Assembly: GCA_015146655.1 (NCBI GenBank) | Contig: VKHL01000041.1 | Coordinates: forward strand, 124,001 to 188,000 | Length of the DNA stretch: 64,000 nucleotides | Direction: 5' to 3' | Source: Ochromonas danica | Taxonomy: Eukaryota > Sar > Chrysophyceae > Chromulinales > Chromulinaceae | Made by a program: the position numbers and the translations under genes | The notes under the pieces: generated by a model | Told to the model about the DNA's origin: nothing | The model's database searches: none | The model's input: only the letters and a program-made list of their open reading frames with translations | Part shown: piece after piece, positions 31,091-40,368 of the stretch | Position numbering within the stretch: position 1 is the stretch's first letter | Layout: every line of letters begins with the position of its first letter

Positions 31091-33164
31091 ATGGTTGATA
31101 GAGACAGTCTGCTTCTGCTTCGAGAAGTAGAGTCTACCTTTCGGTTAGTTACCTCCTTTGTCCTCTATCTCCCTCCCTGCTCTCTCTCTCTCTCAGATGG
31201 TTACCCACCTTCACTCACACTGCCTGGCAGGTCAAGAGGAGTGATAGTCAATGGTGACTGGCTGAGTCAGTGCTTGGACCATGTGCTTTGTAGATATCCT
31301 GCTAGTGCCAGCAGTGTCGTGGGAGTGTCAGAGAAAGCCTTCCAGATCTTCCTGTGCAGTGACCTCTACCTCTCCAAGGGTCTGGACCCTGTCCTCCCTA
31401 CCAACCTCCTCCAGCGACACAAAGAAGTCATACTACGTGATCAAGTCATAGTTGTGCAGGTGAGTGAGTGTATGTGTATTGTGTTATGTTAAGGGTATAT
31501 ATCATGTGTGTGTGTGTGTGTGTGTGTTATGTTAATAACAGGTGGACGAAGCGGTGGATATCTCATCCTCCTTGCTACCTCCCTCTGAAGATAATATCCC
31601 ATCCCTCCCTCCACAAGATGAAGAAGAAGGAGAGCAGGAAGGAGGTAAGAGGAGGAGGAGGAGAGGAAACCTCTACAAGTGCTTGCTAACCGATGGGTTC
31701 CAGCAAGTGGTAGCTCTGGATCTCGACGCTGTACTAGCCTCGAGTGACTATCAGCCAGGAGGGAAGGTCTCCATCGGCCCAGAGGTAGAAGTTCGAAGAG
31801 GAGCACTTCTTCTTCGTCGATCACAGCTACGCCTGCTAGGAGGAGGGGTACCTCGACTTCAGGCATTAGCAGAGGGAGAGAAGACTGTCCAGTCAGAGAC
31901 TACTACACAAGCTGTCCCTCTCCCTCCTCCTCCTCCTCCTCTCCCTTCTCTGCTTCCCCAGCTACCTCTTCTTCCACCACCTTCTCAAACTACCCTACCT
32001 CCTCCTCCTCCTCCTTCGGTCTCCACCTTGACAGCCACTGGTCTTCCTCCACCGATTCGGTCACCGCTTACCGCCTCTTCCCATCAAACGTCTTCTATTG
32101 CCCCTATGCCTATCGAGGTAGATGTAGACATATCATGGGACGAAGTCGAATGGATACAGCAGGAGCCAGAAATACCTCAACCCAAACCATTGCAGCCACA
32201 TCGTCAACAAGAAGCTAACAAGATTATTGAAGTGGTAGAGGTAGAGGAAGAGGAATGGGGAGAAAGGGGAAAGAAGGTACTGGGGGAGCAGCATGAGAAG
32301 GGAAAGGATTTGATGGAGGAGGAGGAGGAGGATTTGCCTATCATAGCTAAAGGAAAGACAGGTCTATTACTATCAGAAGGAGAAGAGGAGGAGGAGGAGG
32401 AGGAGGGAGAGAATGAGCTGAATGTTTGGGACTTTTCAACTTCCTCTCCTCTTGCACCACATTCTACCTCTCCCCCTATCTCTACCTCTGTCTCTACCTC
32501 TCTGCTTGCCTCTACCTCTGTTGCTGTTCCAGCTCATGTCCCTTCAGTCATTCTTAGGCCTCCTTCTTCTTCTACCCCTCCTGTCTCTTCATCATCATCA
32601 TCATCATCATTAAGAACCTTTCAACAGATTCTGACTGGAGTATGTCTGCAAGGTGCTGTTCGCTGTTTTGCTAGTCGCCTGCTGCATTGCAGTCCTCAAG
32701 CAGTCGTTTTATTGCTGGATGATGGAGAGAGTCTTGAAGCAGCCTCCCTATCAATAGCTTTGAGTCAGCAGTTCTTAGATCGAATATCATCATCTTCTCC
32801 TTCAGGTGCGAAGGAGAAGGTGAAGGTGAGCTTGATGTCAAGAGAAGGTATGATGTGCTTTCAGCGCTTCTCAGGTATTTTCCTTTGTCAACGAAATACA
32901 ATAGAAATGACTGAAGGAGGAGGAGGAGGACAGGGTGAGAAAGCTAGTAGTAGTCTGGTTATTTCAGATATTATTGCATTGCATGGTCATGTTGATTTAG
33001 TTGAGTCCAAGATAGATGCAACAAGTTCTATAGCTGACCTATGTCGTGCTATGTTAGCTGAACATAATATGAGAAATGATAATGATATTACTGCTTCTAT
33101 TACTACCACTATTAATAGTAGTAGTAGTAGTAGTAGTAGTAGTAGAAGCATTTATATACGATAG
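31091..33164 (+). CDS. RMI1: RMI1-like protein (RecQ-mediated genome instability 1)
   Basis: Two exons, 31091-31459 and 31542-33164, giving 663 residues. RMI1 partners topoisomerase III and BLM-type RecQ helicase to dissolve double Holliday junctions in the nucleus. The N-terminal helical domain shows GDWLSQCLD, EKAFQIFLCSDLYLSKG and VIVVQVDEAVDISSS. The OB-fold then reads CLLTDGFQQVVALDLDAV, GGKVSIGPEVEVRRGALLLRRS and RLLGGGVPRLQ, very close to known RMI1. The middle is Pro-, Ser- and Glu-rich low complexity built from trinucleotide repeats. A second, weaker OB-like region starts near SLRTFQQILTGVCLQG. The end is Ser and Asn runs. Residues about 18-35 are coded by a 53-base segment (31143-31195) that begins GT, is pyrimidine-rich and ends CTCTCAG. 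Splicing it would break the frame, so it is read as exon. Confidence 0.85.
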
Positions 33165-33350
33165 GCCACCTGTTGTTAGATTGAATGCTCTTCTGTTCTA
33201 ATCATGTAAATACAGTAACTAGCAAAGAATAGTCTAGTTGTTGTTGTTGTTGTTGTTAGTACTAACTTGTTAACTTGTTATTTACTGTACATGTACTGTA
33301 TATCGCAGAGCTAGCTATATAAACACCTTCCTTTCTATATAAACGCTAGG

Positions 33351-34388
33351 CTAGCTATATAAACGCCTTCGTTTCTGGTATCTGTAACCACGTTCCAAGA
33401 AAGAGGAACGAAGGGTTTTCCAGCGATGTTGCCACATGTTTTTATCATCATCTTCTCCTTCTTCTCCTTCTCCTTCATGGTCATCCTCTCGATCAGCAGG
33501 ATCTTGTTCAGCTATTTCTACTTCTATTTCCTGCTGGGTTTCTTTCTTCCACTTGGAGGATCGATCTTGCTCTCTATGAACTGATTCATATAGCTTGTCT
33601 TTCTCATCATCATCATCATCATCATCATCATCTTCTTCTTCTCGTTGCTGCTGCTGCTGGTGCTGTTGCTTCTCATCCTGCAATAGAGAATGTGTAAGAG
33701 AAGAAGTCAAATATCCCATCTTGTCTGTACGATGAACTGCACTCAATACTGTTAGACGACGATGAAGTGTTTGGCGCAAGAGTAAGGCTGCCTTATCAGC
33801 AATTAGAGACAATAGGCTAATTCCATTTACAGCCACAATAATCTCTCCAATAGAGAGGTCCATGGAGGAGGAGGCGGTGACCAGGAAGGCTGTTCGACAG
33901 GGGATCTTTCCTGGAAGACATGTGACAGGTCGTAAAGTGACACCTAACGATCCATCTTCTACTTCTCGATAGGACAGGCGGAAGTGGAAAATCTCCTTGT
34001 TGTCACTACTACGACTACTACTAGCTTTATCCTCCTCCTCCTCCTCCTCCTCTCTATCTGTTGTTGAAGGTACAGTTGTATGAGGTAATAGATCTCTCGT
34101 CACTTTCATAGTGTACTTCGGATTGGATAGTAACAAAGCTAACACATCCTCTCCCTTCCAAGGACTTTGGCCAGCAGGATGGTCCTTCTTCTTCTTCTTC
34201 TTCTTCTTCTTCTTCTGGTCTGCTTGGCTAGGAGAGGATGTGTTAGCTTCTTCTTCTTCTCTTAACACTTGCTCGCTATTAAAATGAGATAAACGCCCAC
34301 CCACTCTTCGACCAAGAGAGGCCTGTATCAGCCCCTCTCCACTTATATCAATAGTAACTATCTCAGCTTGTTCAATTTCTTCATTCAT
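33351..34388 (-). CDS. PDZ-like domain protein with acidic low-complexity tail
   Basis: Single exon, 345 residues. A PDZ-like fold is suggested at about residues 130-225: GSLGVTLRPV, then AFLVTASSSMDLSIGEIIVAVNGISL and a LLLRQTLHRRLTVLS strand. PDZ domains bind C-terminal peptides. Before it lie a poly-Lys run (about 58-68) and a Glu run. After it come Gln-rich, Asp-rich (nine or more consecutive D) and Glu/Lys-rich stretches, then a basic end (RYQKRRRLYS). The runs are pure codon repeats in the DNA (TTC, ATC, CTC on the plus strand), so their lengths should vary between strains. No localisation signal is clear. Confidence 0.65.
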   Translation of the reverse strand: MNEEIEQAEIVTIDISGEGLIQASLGRRVGGRLSHFNSEQVLREEEEANTSSPSQADQKKKKKKKKKKDHPAGQSPWKGEDVLALLLSNPKYTMKVTRDLLPHTTVPSTTDREEEEEEEDKASSSRSSDNKEIFHFRLSYREVEDGSLGVTLRPVTCLPGKIPCRTAFLVTASSSMDLSIGEIIVAVNGISLLSLIADKAALLLRQTLHRRLTVLSAVHRTDKMGYLTSSLTHSLLQDEKQQHQQQQQREEEDDDDDDDDDEKDKLYESVHREQDRSSKWKKETQQEIEVEIAEQDPADREDDHEGEGEEGEDDDKNMWQHRWKTLRSSFLERGYRYQKRRRLYS

Positions 34389-34520
34389 TTCATTTCATTT
34401 TATTCTCTCTGCTTCACTCTCTGCGTCTGTCGGAAACGGTCAACGACATGGTAAAAGGTGTCAAAATAGGTAATAGTGGCAAAATACCCACCTTGCAGTT
34501 GTTCTATTGGAGAAATTGGA

Positions 34521-34787
34521 GGAGGTTCAGACGCTCCAAGGCCGTTTATCTCTTGTTTCTGATCTCACATGACACACTCACACAGAGTAGCAGAAGTACT
34601 CAAGTATTCCCCGCGCAAGTGAGGTGCTTCGCAGCAGCCATCCTGTGAGTCCGCCTCAAGGATTCATCATCACCAACGAGTGGCTCTCAACACTCTCACT
34701 GACAGATAAGGTTCTCGGTTCCCCTAATTGACTCTCTTTCTCATCTCACTGCAGCTCTCACTTTCTTGTGGTCGATTCATAACGACA
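34521..34787. repeat. Left LTR of the copia-type fossil
   Basis: About 267 bases, direct repeat partner of 36543-36820. The segment TCCGCCTCAAGGATTCATCA and the end block around CTCTCACTTTCTTGTGG are shared. Confidence 0.75.
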
Positions 34788-34904
34788 CAAGAATACTTGA
34801 AATATGTAATACTCAGATAATGTTATAGTATGTTGTTATTTACATCATCTGTTGTGTTGTGAGTTACACTATCCTGATAGAATAGGTTGGTACTCGCGGG
34901 AGTG

Positions 34905-35620
34905 GTGACACTTTTTAGAGAGGAGTTATAATCAGGTAAGTACTTACTTAGTAAGTCTTTTATCAAACCTGTTTGAGTGAGACTGATCTGACTTCGGTCA
35001 TCAGTTATGCTGATACTCATGCCTAGATAGCTTGTTGGGTTACTATTGAATGTTATCTGTTTGTACACATTAATTAGTGTATCTTTTAGTTCTGTTATTA
35101 ATGAGTTACATGTGGATACTTGTAATATGTCATCTACGTATGTAGATATGTTACCTCTCCGTGTGGATCTACCTTAACGTAGATACACTCATCATTTAGA
35201 CAGGCTTTATATCCCATGTTAAGTAGGGTTGCTAGAAGTACCTGTATGGACTTAAACAGTCTCCATACAAGTTTCAACAACACTTGTTGAAGGCAACCCT
35301 ACTTAATATGGGTATATATATAAAGCCTGTCTAAATGATGAGTGTATCTACGTTAAGGTAGATCCACACGGAGAGGTAACATATCTACACACGTAGATGA
35401 CATATTACAAGTATCCACATGTAACTCATTAATAACAGAACTAAAAGATACACTAATTAATGTGTACAAACAGATAACATTCAATAGTAACCCAACAAGC
35501 TATCTAGGCATGAGTATCAGCATAACTGATGACCGAAGTCAGATCAGTCTCACTCAAACAGGTTTGATAAAAGACTTACTAAGTAAGTACTTACCTGATT
35601 ATAACTCCTCTCTAAAATAT
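34905..35620. repeat. Large inverted repeat inside the copia-type fossil
   Basis: Two arms of roughly 330 bases, about 34905-35255 and 35265-35620, are reverse complements of each other with very few differences. A centre of about 10 bases near 35256-35265 separates them. The same coding remnant is therefore present in both orientations. The DNA could fold into a long hairpin. It presumably arose by a template switch or fold-back within the element. Confidence 0.8.
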
Positions 35621-35705
35621 AATAGCTGTTGTTGTTGTCGGTGTTGTTGTCATTGTTGTTGTTGTTGTGGTTGTTGTTGTCGCTGTCGTTGTTGTCTTTG
35701 TTGTT
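35618..35705. repeat. Imperfect (TTG)n tract
   Basis: About 90 bases of TTG/TCG/TGG-type repeats just right of the inverted-repeat arm inside the fossil element. Confidence 0.8.
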
Positions 35706-36542
35706 GTTTTATAGAGTGGAATGGACTGCTTTCGGTCGTTGGCTGTTGTTCTATGGTTTCGCTTATCCATGGAATTTACTAATCTTGGTAGTGTTTTAGT
35801 AAACTCAGTTACTAATTGGTTACTAAGCATTAGTGATTAGTGATTACTAATTTTAGTAACAATTTAATACCTTACTAATTAATTACTAACCGTTTAGTAA
35901 TTTGCGTAAATTTGTAATGTCAGAAGACAACCGCTATATCAAGCACTGATGCAGAAATAATAGCACTCACTTCAGCTACAACAACATGCATCTGGCTACT
36001 AAACCTATATCAGGAACTTACCATTAACCGCAGTCAACTCCCGACTCAGGAGAGCATACTTACGTTCCAGGATAACAAAAGTGCTATCTGGATGGTAGCC
36101 GAACCGACCCGATATAAGCGGTCGAAGCACATACTAATAAAGACATCTTTTTATTAAAGAACATGCGCAAAATGGGACACTCAACCTTCATTATATGAGT
36201 ACGGATCTCATATTAGCCGACTTTCTGACCAAACCTAAGCAGGGACAGCCTCACTCACGTGCTGTGATCAGATCCTTCGTAACTGGACTGATTAAGGTCA
36301 GTATCTCGATGAATTACCTCAGAAAAGGGATTCTGAGCTCATTTTATCGTAGAAAAGGGGTATCAAATTGTCCTTATTCAATGACAGGGCTAACAAACCC
36401 TTGTTCGCTTCAATATCTCTCTTTTCATCGGAAGAATTGTTGAAAATGACTGAAAATAGAAGGGAAAACAAGGAAAAAAGAGGAAAATTACCATTTTACC
36501 ACTTTTTACCCTATTTTTGTGAGTTTTGTTCACAGCATCATA

Positions 36543-36820
36543 TGAGAGGTTCAGACGCTCCAAGGCCGTTTATCTCGTGTTTCTGTTCCGATCTCGCAGT
36601 CAGCGGTGGGAAGTATTCCCCGCGCAAGTGAGGTGCTGCGCAGCAGCCCTTCCTCACTTTCTGATTCTTGTCATCGTGTGAGTCCGCCTCAAGGATTCAT
36701 CATCACCAATGAGTGTCTCTCAACACTCTCACTGACAGATAAGGTTCTCGGTTCCCCTAATTGTCTCTCTTTCTCACCTCACTGCAGCTCTCACTTTCTT
36801 GTGGTCGATTCATAACGACA
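36543..36820. repeat. Right LTR of the copia-type fossil
   Basis: About 278 bases, direct repeat of the left LTR. Its last base is also the A of the ATG that opens the chimeric TPR-like copy. Confidence 0.75.
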
Positions 36821-37704
36821 TGTTCATCAGATTCAGCAAACACGGTCCCAAGAAGGCAACTTCTACTGTCAACAAGCACAAAGAAAGAGAATGTGAAGAC
36901 AGAAAGCAAGATCTGAAGAAGAGAATCGAGTTAAAACGAATGCTTAGCGAGATAGACTACTTGAAAGATGAACTGAGGGGTTTGCATGTCAAAGAGATGA
37001 AAATTGATCCCCTGTATGATCTCCGAGGAGCTGCTCGAGCTGCAAGAGAGTCTTATCCTGACCCCAACCTAGTCAATCAACCTCAAGTTATCAATTATAT
37101 GGAGCAATCTGCAGGCCAACTCTGGGAAGTACCACAAGGATCAGAGTTGTTAACTAAAATGAAAGCCTATAGCGAAGCTTGTATCTCTCTATTGGGACGT
37201 ACTTTAGATGCAATTCAAGTCTTGGAGGAGATGATAGAGTATGACCTGCAGGATCACTTGGTAGGTGATGTCCTCTCACAGCTTAATCCCTCCCTTGCCG
37301 CACATTCACTTTGTTTCACAATTTCATTTCACTGACGTATCCACTTCCTCTCTCTCTCTCTCCACCTATTCTGCTGTATGTGTTAGGATGCACACAAGCT
37401 TCTCTTGCGTCTCTATGTGGAGAGGAAGGACAAGGAGAAGGTGAAGCAGCTGATTGAGCGCTTTGCCAGTGAGACCACAACATCTTTCCTTTACTGCCGT
37501 ATTCTTTTACTTTGGTCAAGTAAAAGAAAGGCGATTGAGAAAGATATTCTTCCTAAGGCTTTGGAGTCTAATGTCTTTCTGGCTGTTGCTTTGAGTTATC
37601 CTTCCATCTTCTTGGAAGTCATTGATCGTGTGGAGGAGTTGAAAGAAGCTGAGTTAAGAAGAGCACTTGAGCTGCCCAATAGTGTTGAAGAGGCTTTTCT
37701 CTGA
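36820..37704 (+). pseudogene. Truncated chimeric copy of the TPR-like gene
   Basis: Copy of exons 1 and most of 2 of the gene at 28707-29897, in the opposite orientation. With exons 36820-37260 and 37387-37704 it would encode 252 residues against 329. The intron (37261-37386) looks identical to the parental intron. The parental ATG and leader are missing; a new ATG made by the LTR border gives MFIRFSKHGPKK in place of MGKISKHGPKK. Homology stops in exon 2 after SVEEAFL, where the sequence joins the inverted RMI1 fragment and meets a stop at once. One amino-acid change (EGRK to EDRK) is visible. Splice sites are intact, so transcription from the LTR is conceivable. A truncated protein is possible but a pseudogene is the safer call. 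Confidence 0.75.
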
Positions 37705-37935
37705 CACTCCCACGACACTGCTGGCACTAGCAGGATATCTACAAAGCACATGGTCCAAGCACTGACTCAGCCAGTCACCATTGACTATCACTCCTCTTGA
37801 CCTGCCAGGCAGTGTGAGTGAAGGTGGGTAACCATCTGAGAGAGAGAGAGAGCAGGGAGGGAGATAGAGGACAAAGGAGGTAACTAACCGAAAGGTAGAC
37901 TCTACTTCTCGAAGCAGACTGTCTCTATCAACCAT
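37690..37935 (-). pseudogene. 5' fragment of the RMI1-like gene (inverted copy)
   Basis: The first 80 or so codons of RMI1 (31091 onward) repeated on the minus strand, from the ATG at 37935 to VVGVSEK. It then joins the TPR-like fragment. It is nearly identical to the parent. A two-codon difference in the Leu run (DSLLREVE here, DSLLLLREVE in the parent) is the clear change. It lacks the OB-fold and the intron, so it is a gene remnant. Confidence 0.8.
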
Positions 37936-38324
37936 GACTCCTACTACTCTCTATCCTGCACGATATAGTGCTGATCGACACAATAGTCAGAATTGAATGA
38001 TCGGGGTAATTCCATGGAATCCATGCTGGGATATAGGGATTGTGTTTCAAACTTGTTGAGATTAAGTGCTTTTAGAGCACCATATCATATTATTATTGTA
38101 TTATTATTGCGTTATTATTATTGCATTATTATTATTGCATTATTATTATTGCATTTATTAATATGCAGCAAGCGGCAATGTAACCTCTCATAACATAAAG
38201 AGGGAACAATTTACATCTACAAATCCTCGTCTACTACTACAGATTACACAAGAAACAAATAGTTGTTCAATCATACTATCAATGATCTATTCGCTTGGTG
38301 CACAACTAGGCTACTGTAGGTGAA
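37936..38324. other. Intergenic: flank of RMI1 fragment and membrane-protein copy B
   Basis: 389 bases. The part next to the RMI1 fragment (to about 38030) matches the RMI1 promoter closely; then similarity fades. An ATT-rich microsatellite occupies 38088-38165. No gene is seen. Confidence 0.55.
38088..38165. repeat. (ATT)n-rich microsatellite
   Basis: About 78 bases of TTATTATTATTGCA-type units, expanded relative to the equivalent spot in the other copy (30870-30950). Confidence 0.85.
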
Positions 38325-38861
38325 CTAAACATCCTGACGAGGACGCAAAGGCTGTACAGCCCTCGCATCGGTCGTGTACGCAGGAGGAGGAGGAGGAGCA
38401 AGCTTCTCACCCGAGTCGCCTCGATTATTATTGCTACTCGATGCTCCTGAGCGGATCTTCTCTCTGAGCTTGTGTGTGAGATAGACTGTGGACAGCTGCA
38501 AGCCGATGGACAGAAGGAGGTACAGGTAATAGAGCTCACCAACATAGAGGTAGTAGATAAGCTCAGCCAGGTCGAAACAAACCAAGAAGAAGGAGGAGAA
38601 TGAAACAGAGTAAGTCTGGGAAGCCTCTGGGGTGCCAGGAATTTGACCCAGATGATAGAGAGCTGCGACGTTGATCAGGTAGAGCACCACGCTAACAATG
38701 TTCCAGATAGAAACGACATTCTGGGCAGCCGCAACGATGATAAGAATGAAGGAGACTATGCAAAGAAGGACGTAGAGACGAAGTAGTCGTGCCAGAGAGC
38801 TCATGATTTCCTCTATTGGAGCACTTTCAATGTTGTAAAGTAACTTGAAGCGGCGACACAT
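38325..38861 (-). CDS. Small four-helix membrane protein, copy B
   Basis: Single exon, 178 residues, paralogue of the protein at 30178-30717. The four membrane segments and the C-terminal LRPRQDV are kept, while the first half has many changes (for example SSLARLLRLYVLLCIVSFIL against NYLARRLRLYIILCMVSIIL). The last two helices are almost unchanged. An intact frame with concentrated differences suggests both copies are expressed and the N-terminal half has diverged. Function unknown. Confidence 0.7.
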   Translation of the reverse strand: MCRRFKLLYNIESAPIEEIMSSLARLLRLYVLLCIVSFILIIVAAAQNVVSIWNIVSVVLYLINVAALYHLGQIPGTPEASQTYSVSFSSFFLVCFDLAELIYYLYVGELYYLYLLLSIGLQLSTVYLTHKLREKIRSGASSSNNNRGDSGEKLAPPPPPAYTTDARAVQPLRPRQDV

Positions 38862-39202
38862 GGCTTGAAAAGATTTCTAAACTACAATTAAAGAAACAGT
38901 GAAGGAAACCAGACCGGCAGGAGTTTGATTGTGTTGAAAGACATGATTGGAATGGACAGCTTCTTCAGCACTTCTTGTTGAGGATAACCAGTCGCTCTTA
39001 TGCAGTGCTGCCACCTCCCAGACTCTCACAAATGCAAAACCCTGATTTTCGGAGTTTTTAGAAAGGTTGGTTTTCGGTTTTTCGTGTTGGCGAATAACGC
39101 GATGTTTCAACAAACGGTCTCTTGGCTGGCCGACATGATGGTCTTGTTTGGTGGCTTCAATCTTCAAAGCATAAAGGGAGACAATTCATCTTAGCGATCA
39201 GA
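38862..39202. promoter_or_regulatory. Divergent promoter, membrane protein copy B and RPC7-like gene
   Basis: 341 bases. The part 38862-39085 is homologous to the promoter at 29945-30177; homology stops at TTCGTGTTGG near 39090, marking the outer edge of the duplicated block. The rest (39091-39202) is unique and should serve the RPC7-like gene. Confidence 0.5.
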
Positions 39203-39891
39203 ATGAGTCGTGGTGGTCGAGGAATGCGTGGTGGACGTGGTCGATTTGGGCGAGGCAGTGTGACCCACGACCTAATTCGAGACAATATGGAAGATCTTGG
39301 CGTGGATGCCTTCCAGGCGGATGATCGTCTCCCTCCGCCACTCTTCCCTACTGTAGAGCAAGCATTCCCTCCTGACCTTACAGCAGATGATGAGTTTATC
39401 ATGGGCAAGACAGTTGCTCTTACTCACAAGTGAGATTGATCTTCTCCTTCCTAATTGACTGACTGACCACTCCCACCACAACCTTCCCAAACCACAACAG
39501 GTTCCGAGCAGCGGCCTCCTACCTCTCCAGAGAGAAGATTGCCAAATCTAAGGGAAGTGGTCATGTGGACTTTGACGTGGATGCTCTCTTCTCAGAAGAA
39601 GATCGTCGGAAGTATCTCCCCGCAGAGCTGGTGGTAGCGACTGGCTCCATGAAGAATGGAAGCAAATCCTCCCATCGCCAGTCAGATATCTTCTCCAAAC
39701 TAGAGGCAGCTGAGGGCTCAGCAGGTCAGAAAGGAGAAGGTAGTGGGGAGAAGAAAGAAGGCGAAGGTAGTGACGAGGAGGTGGCGGAGGAGAACGAGGA
39801 GGAGTTTTTAGATGAGGATGACTACATGGTCGATCATTATGCATCAGACAATGACAACGATGATAATGATGACCATGAGGCCACCTTTTAG
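39203..39891 (+). CDS. RNA polymerase III subunit RPC7/Rpc31-like
   Basis: Two exons, 39203-39429 and 39501-39891, giving 205 residues. The start MSRGGRGMRGGRGRFGRG and the middle (LFPTVEQAFPP) fit the Rpc31/RPC7 family, as does the acidic tail ending in EEEFLDEDDYMVDHYASDND. Rpc31 belongs to the Rpc82-Rpc34-Rpc31 trimer that helps Pol III initiate at tRNA genes. The family is poorly conserved in sequence, so the call rests on these ends and the size. The Glu/Ser/Gly-rich linker is low complexity. A tRNA gene lies just downstream, probably by chance. Confidence 0.75.
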
Positions 39892-40092
39892 TCATAGTAG
39901 GTGGTGAAGTTAGATGGACTGACTGGGGGTAGGTAGCTAAGTTATTGTATATAATATCTATCAATAGGAGTAAAAGATATTGTAGGTGTGCTTTCTCTTC
40001 ATCACAGGAATGGCGTTATGCTAATAAGATAGGGACTGGCTCCAGTGACAATCAAAGCACAGTGTGAGATGAGTAAAAAGTCAAAAAGGTTT

Positions 40093-40174
40093 CGACACCT
40101 GTGAGATTCGAACTCACGCATGCATAGCACACGGCCTTAGCAGGGCCGCGCCTTAACCACTCGGCCAAAGTGCC
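40093..40174 (-). tRNA. tRNA-Ser (anticodon GCT)
   Basis: 82 bases in the reverse sense from GGCACTTTGGCCGAGTGG to AGGTGTC plus a discriminator G. The acceptor stem pairs GGCACTT with AGGTGTC including G-U pairs. The anticodon stem CGGCC/GGCCG holds the loop CTGCTAA, giving anticodon GCT. A long variable arm (TGTGCTATGCATGC) marks a class II tRNA as expected for serine. The T arm is GTGAG-TTCGAAT-CTCAC. There is no intron. A T-run, the Pol III terminator, follows at 40086-40090. Confidence 0.95.
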
Positions 40175-40368
40175 TGATTCCAAACTGGATGCTATTCTAG
40201 CTACTCCCAGATAATATAAAGGACAAACTAGTTGGTGCACCATGGCAGGTGGTCTTGAAACTGTCATGACAACTATTCGAATTCGTCCTTGTGTTTCGGT
40301 CTATTAAGGAAGAAATATATTTATCAAGCAAAGTCAGGTGTATTCTTATTTGCGATGCTACTCTGTGA

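Larger units (their letters stand above)
34521..36820. mobile_element. Ty1/copia-type LTR retrotransposon fossil
   Basis: A broken LTR element of about 2.3 kb. Two direct repeats flank it, about 34521-34787 and 36543-36820. They share GAGGTTCAGACGCTCC at one end and GATTCATAACGACA at the other and begin and end near TG and CA. Inside, short coding remnants resemble the reverse transcriptase/RNase H end of copia-type pol, including a DAEIIAL-type and a LADFLTKP-type motif. Most of gag and pol is absent and several breaks are apparent, so it cannot be active. The LTRs differ by several small insertions and substitutions, so it is not brand-new. The right LTR abuts the truncated TPR-like copy. 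Confidence 0.8.

Noticed and set aside
31230-31290. BRCT domain suggested by GDWLSQCLD
   Set aside because: The following OB-fold motifs (CLLTDGFQQVVA, RLLGGGVPRL) identify RMI1, whose N-terminal helical domain explains the same residues.
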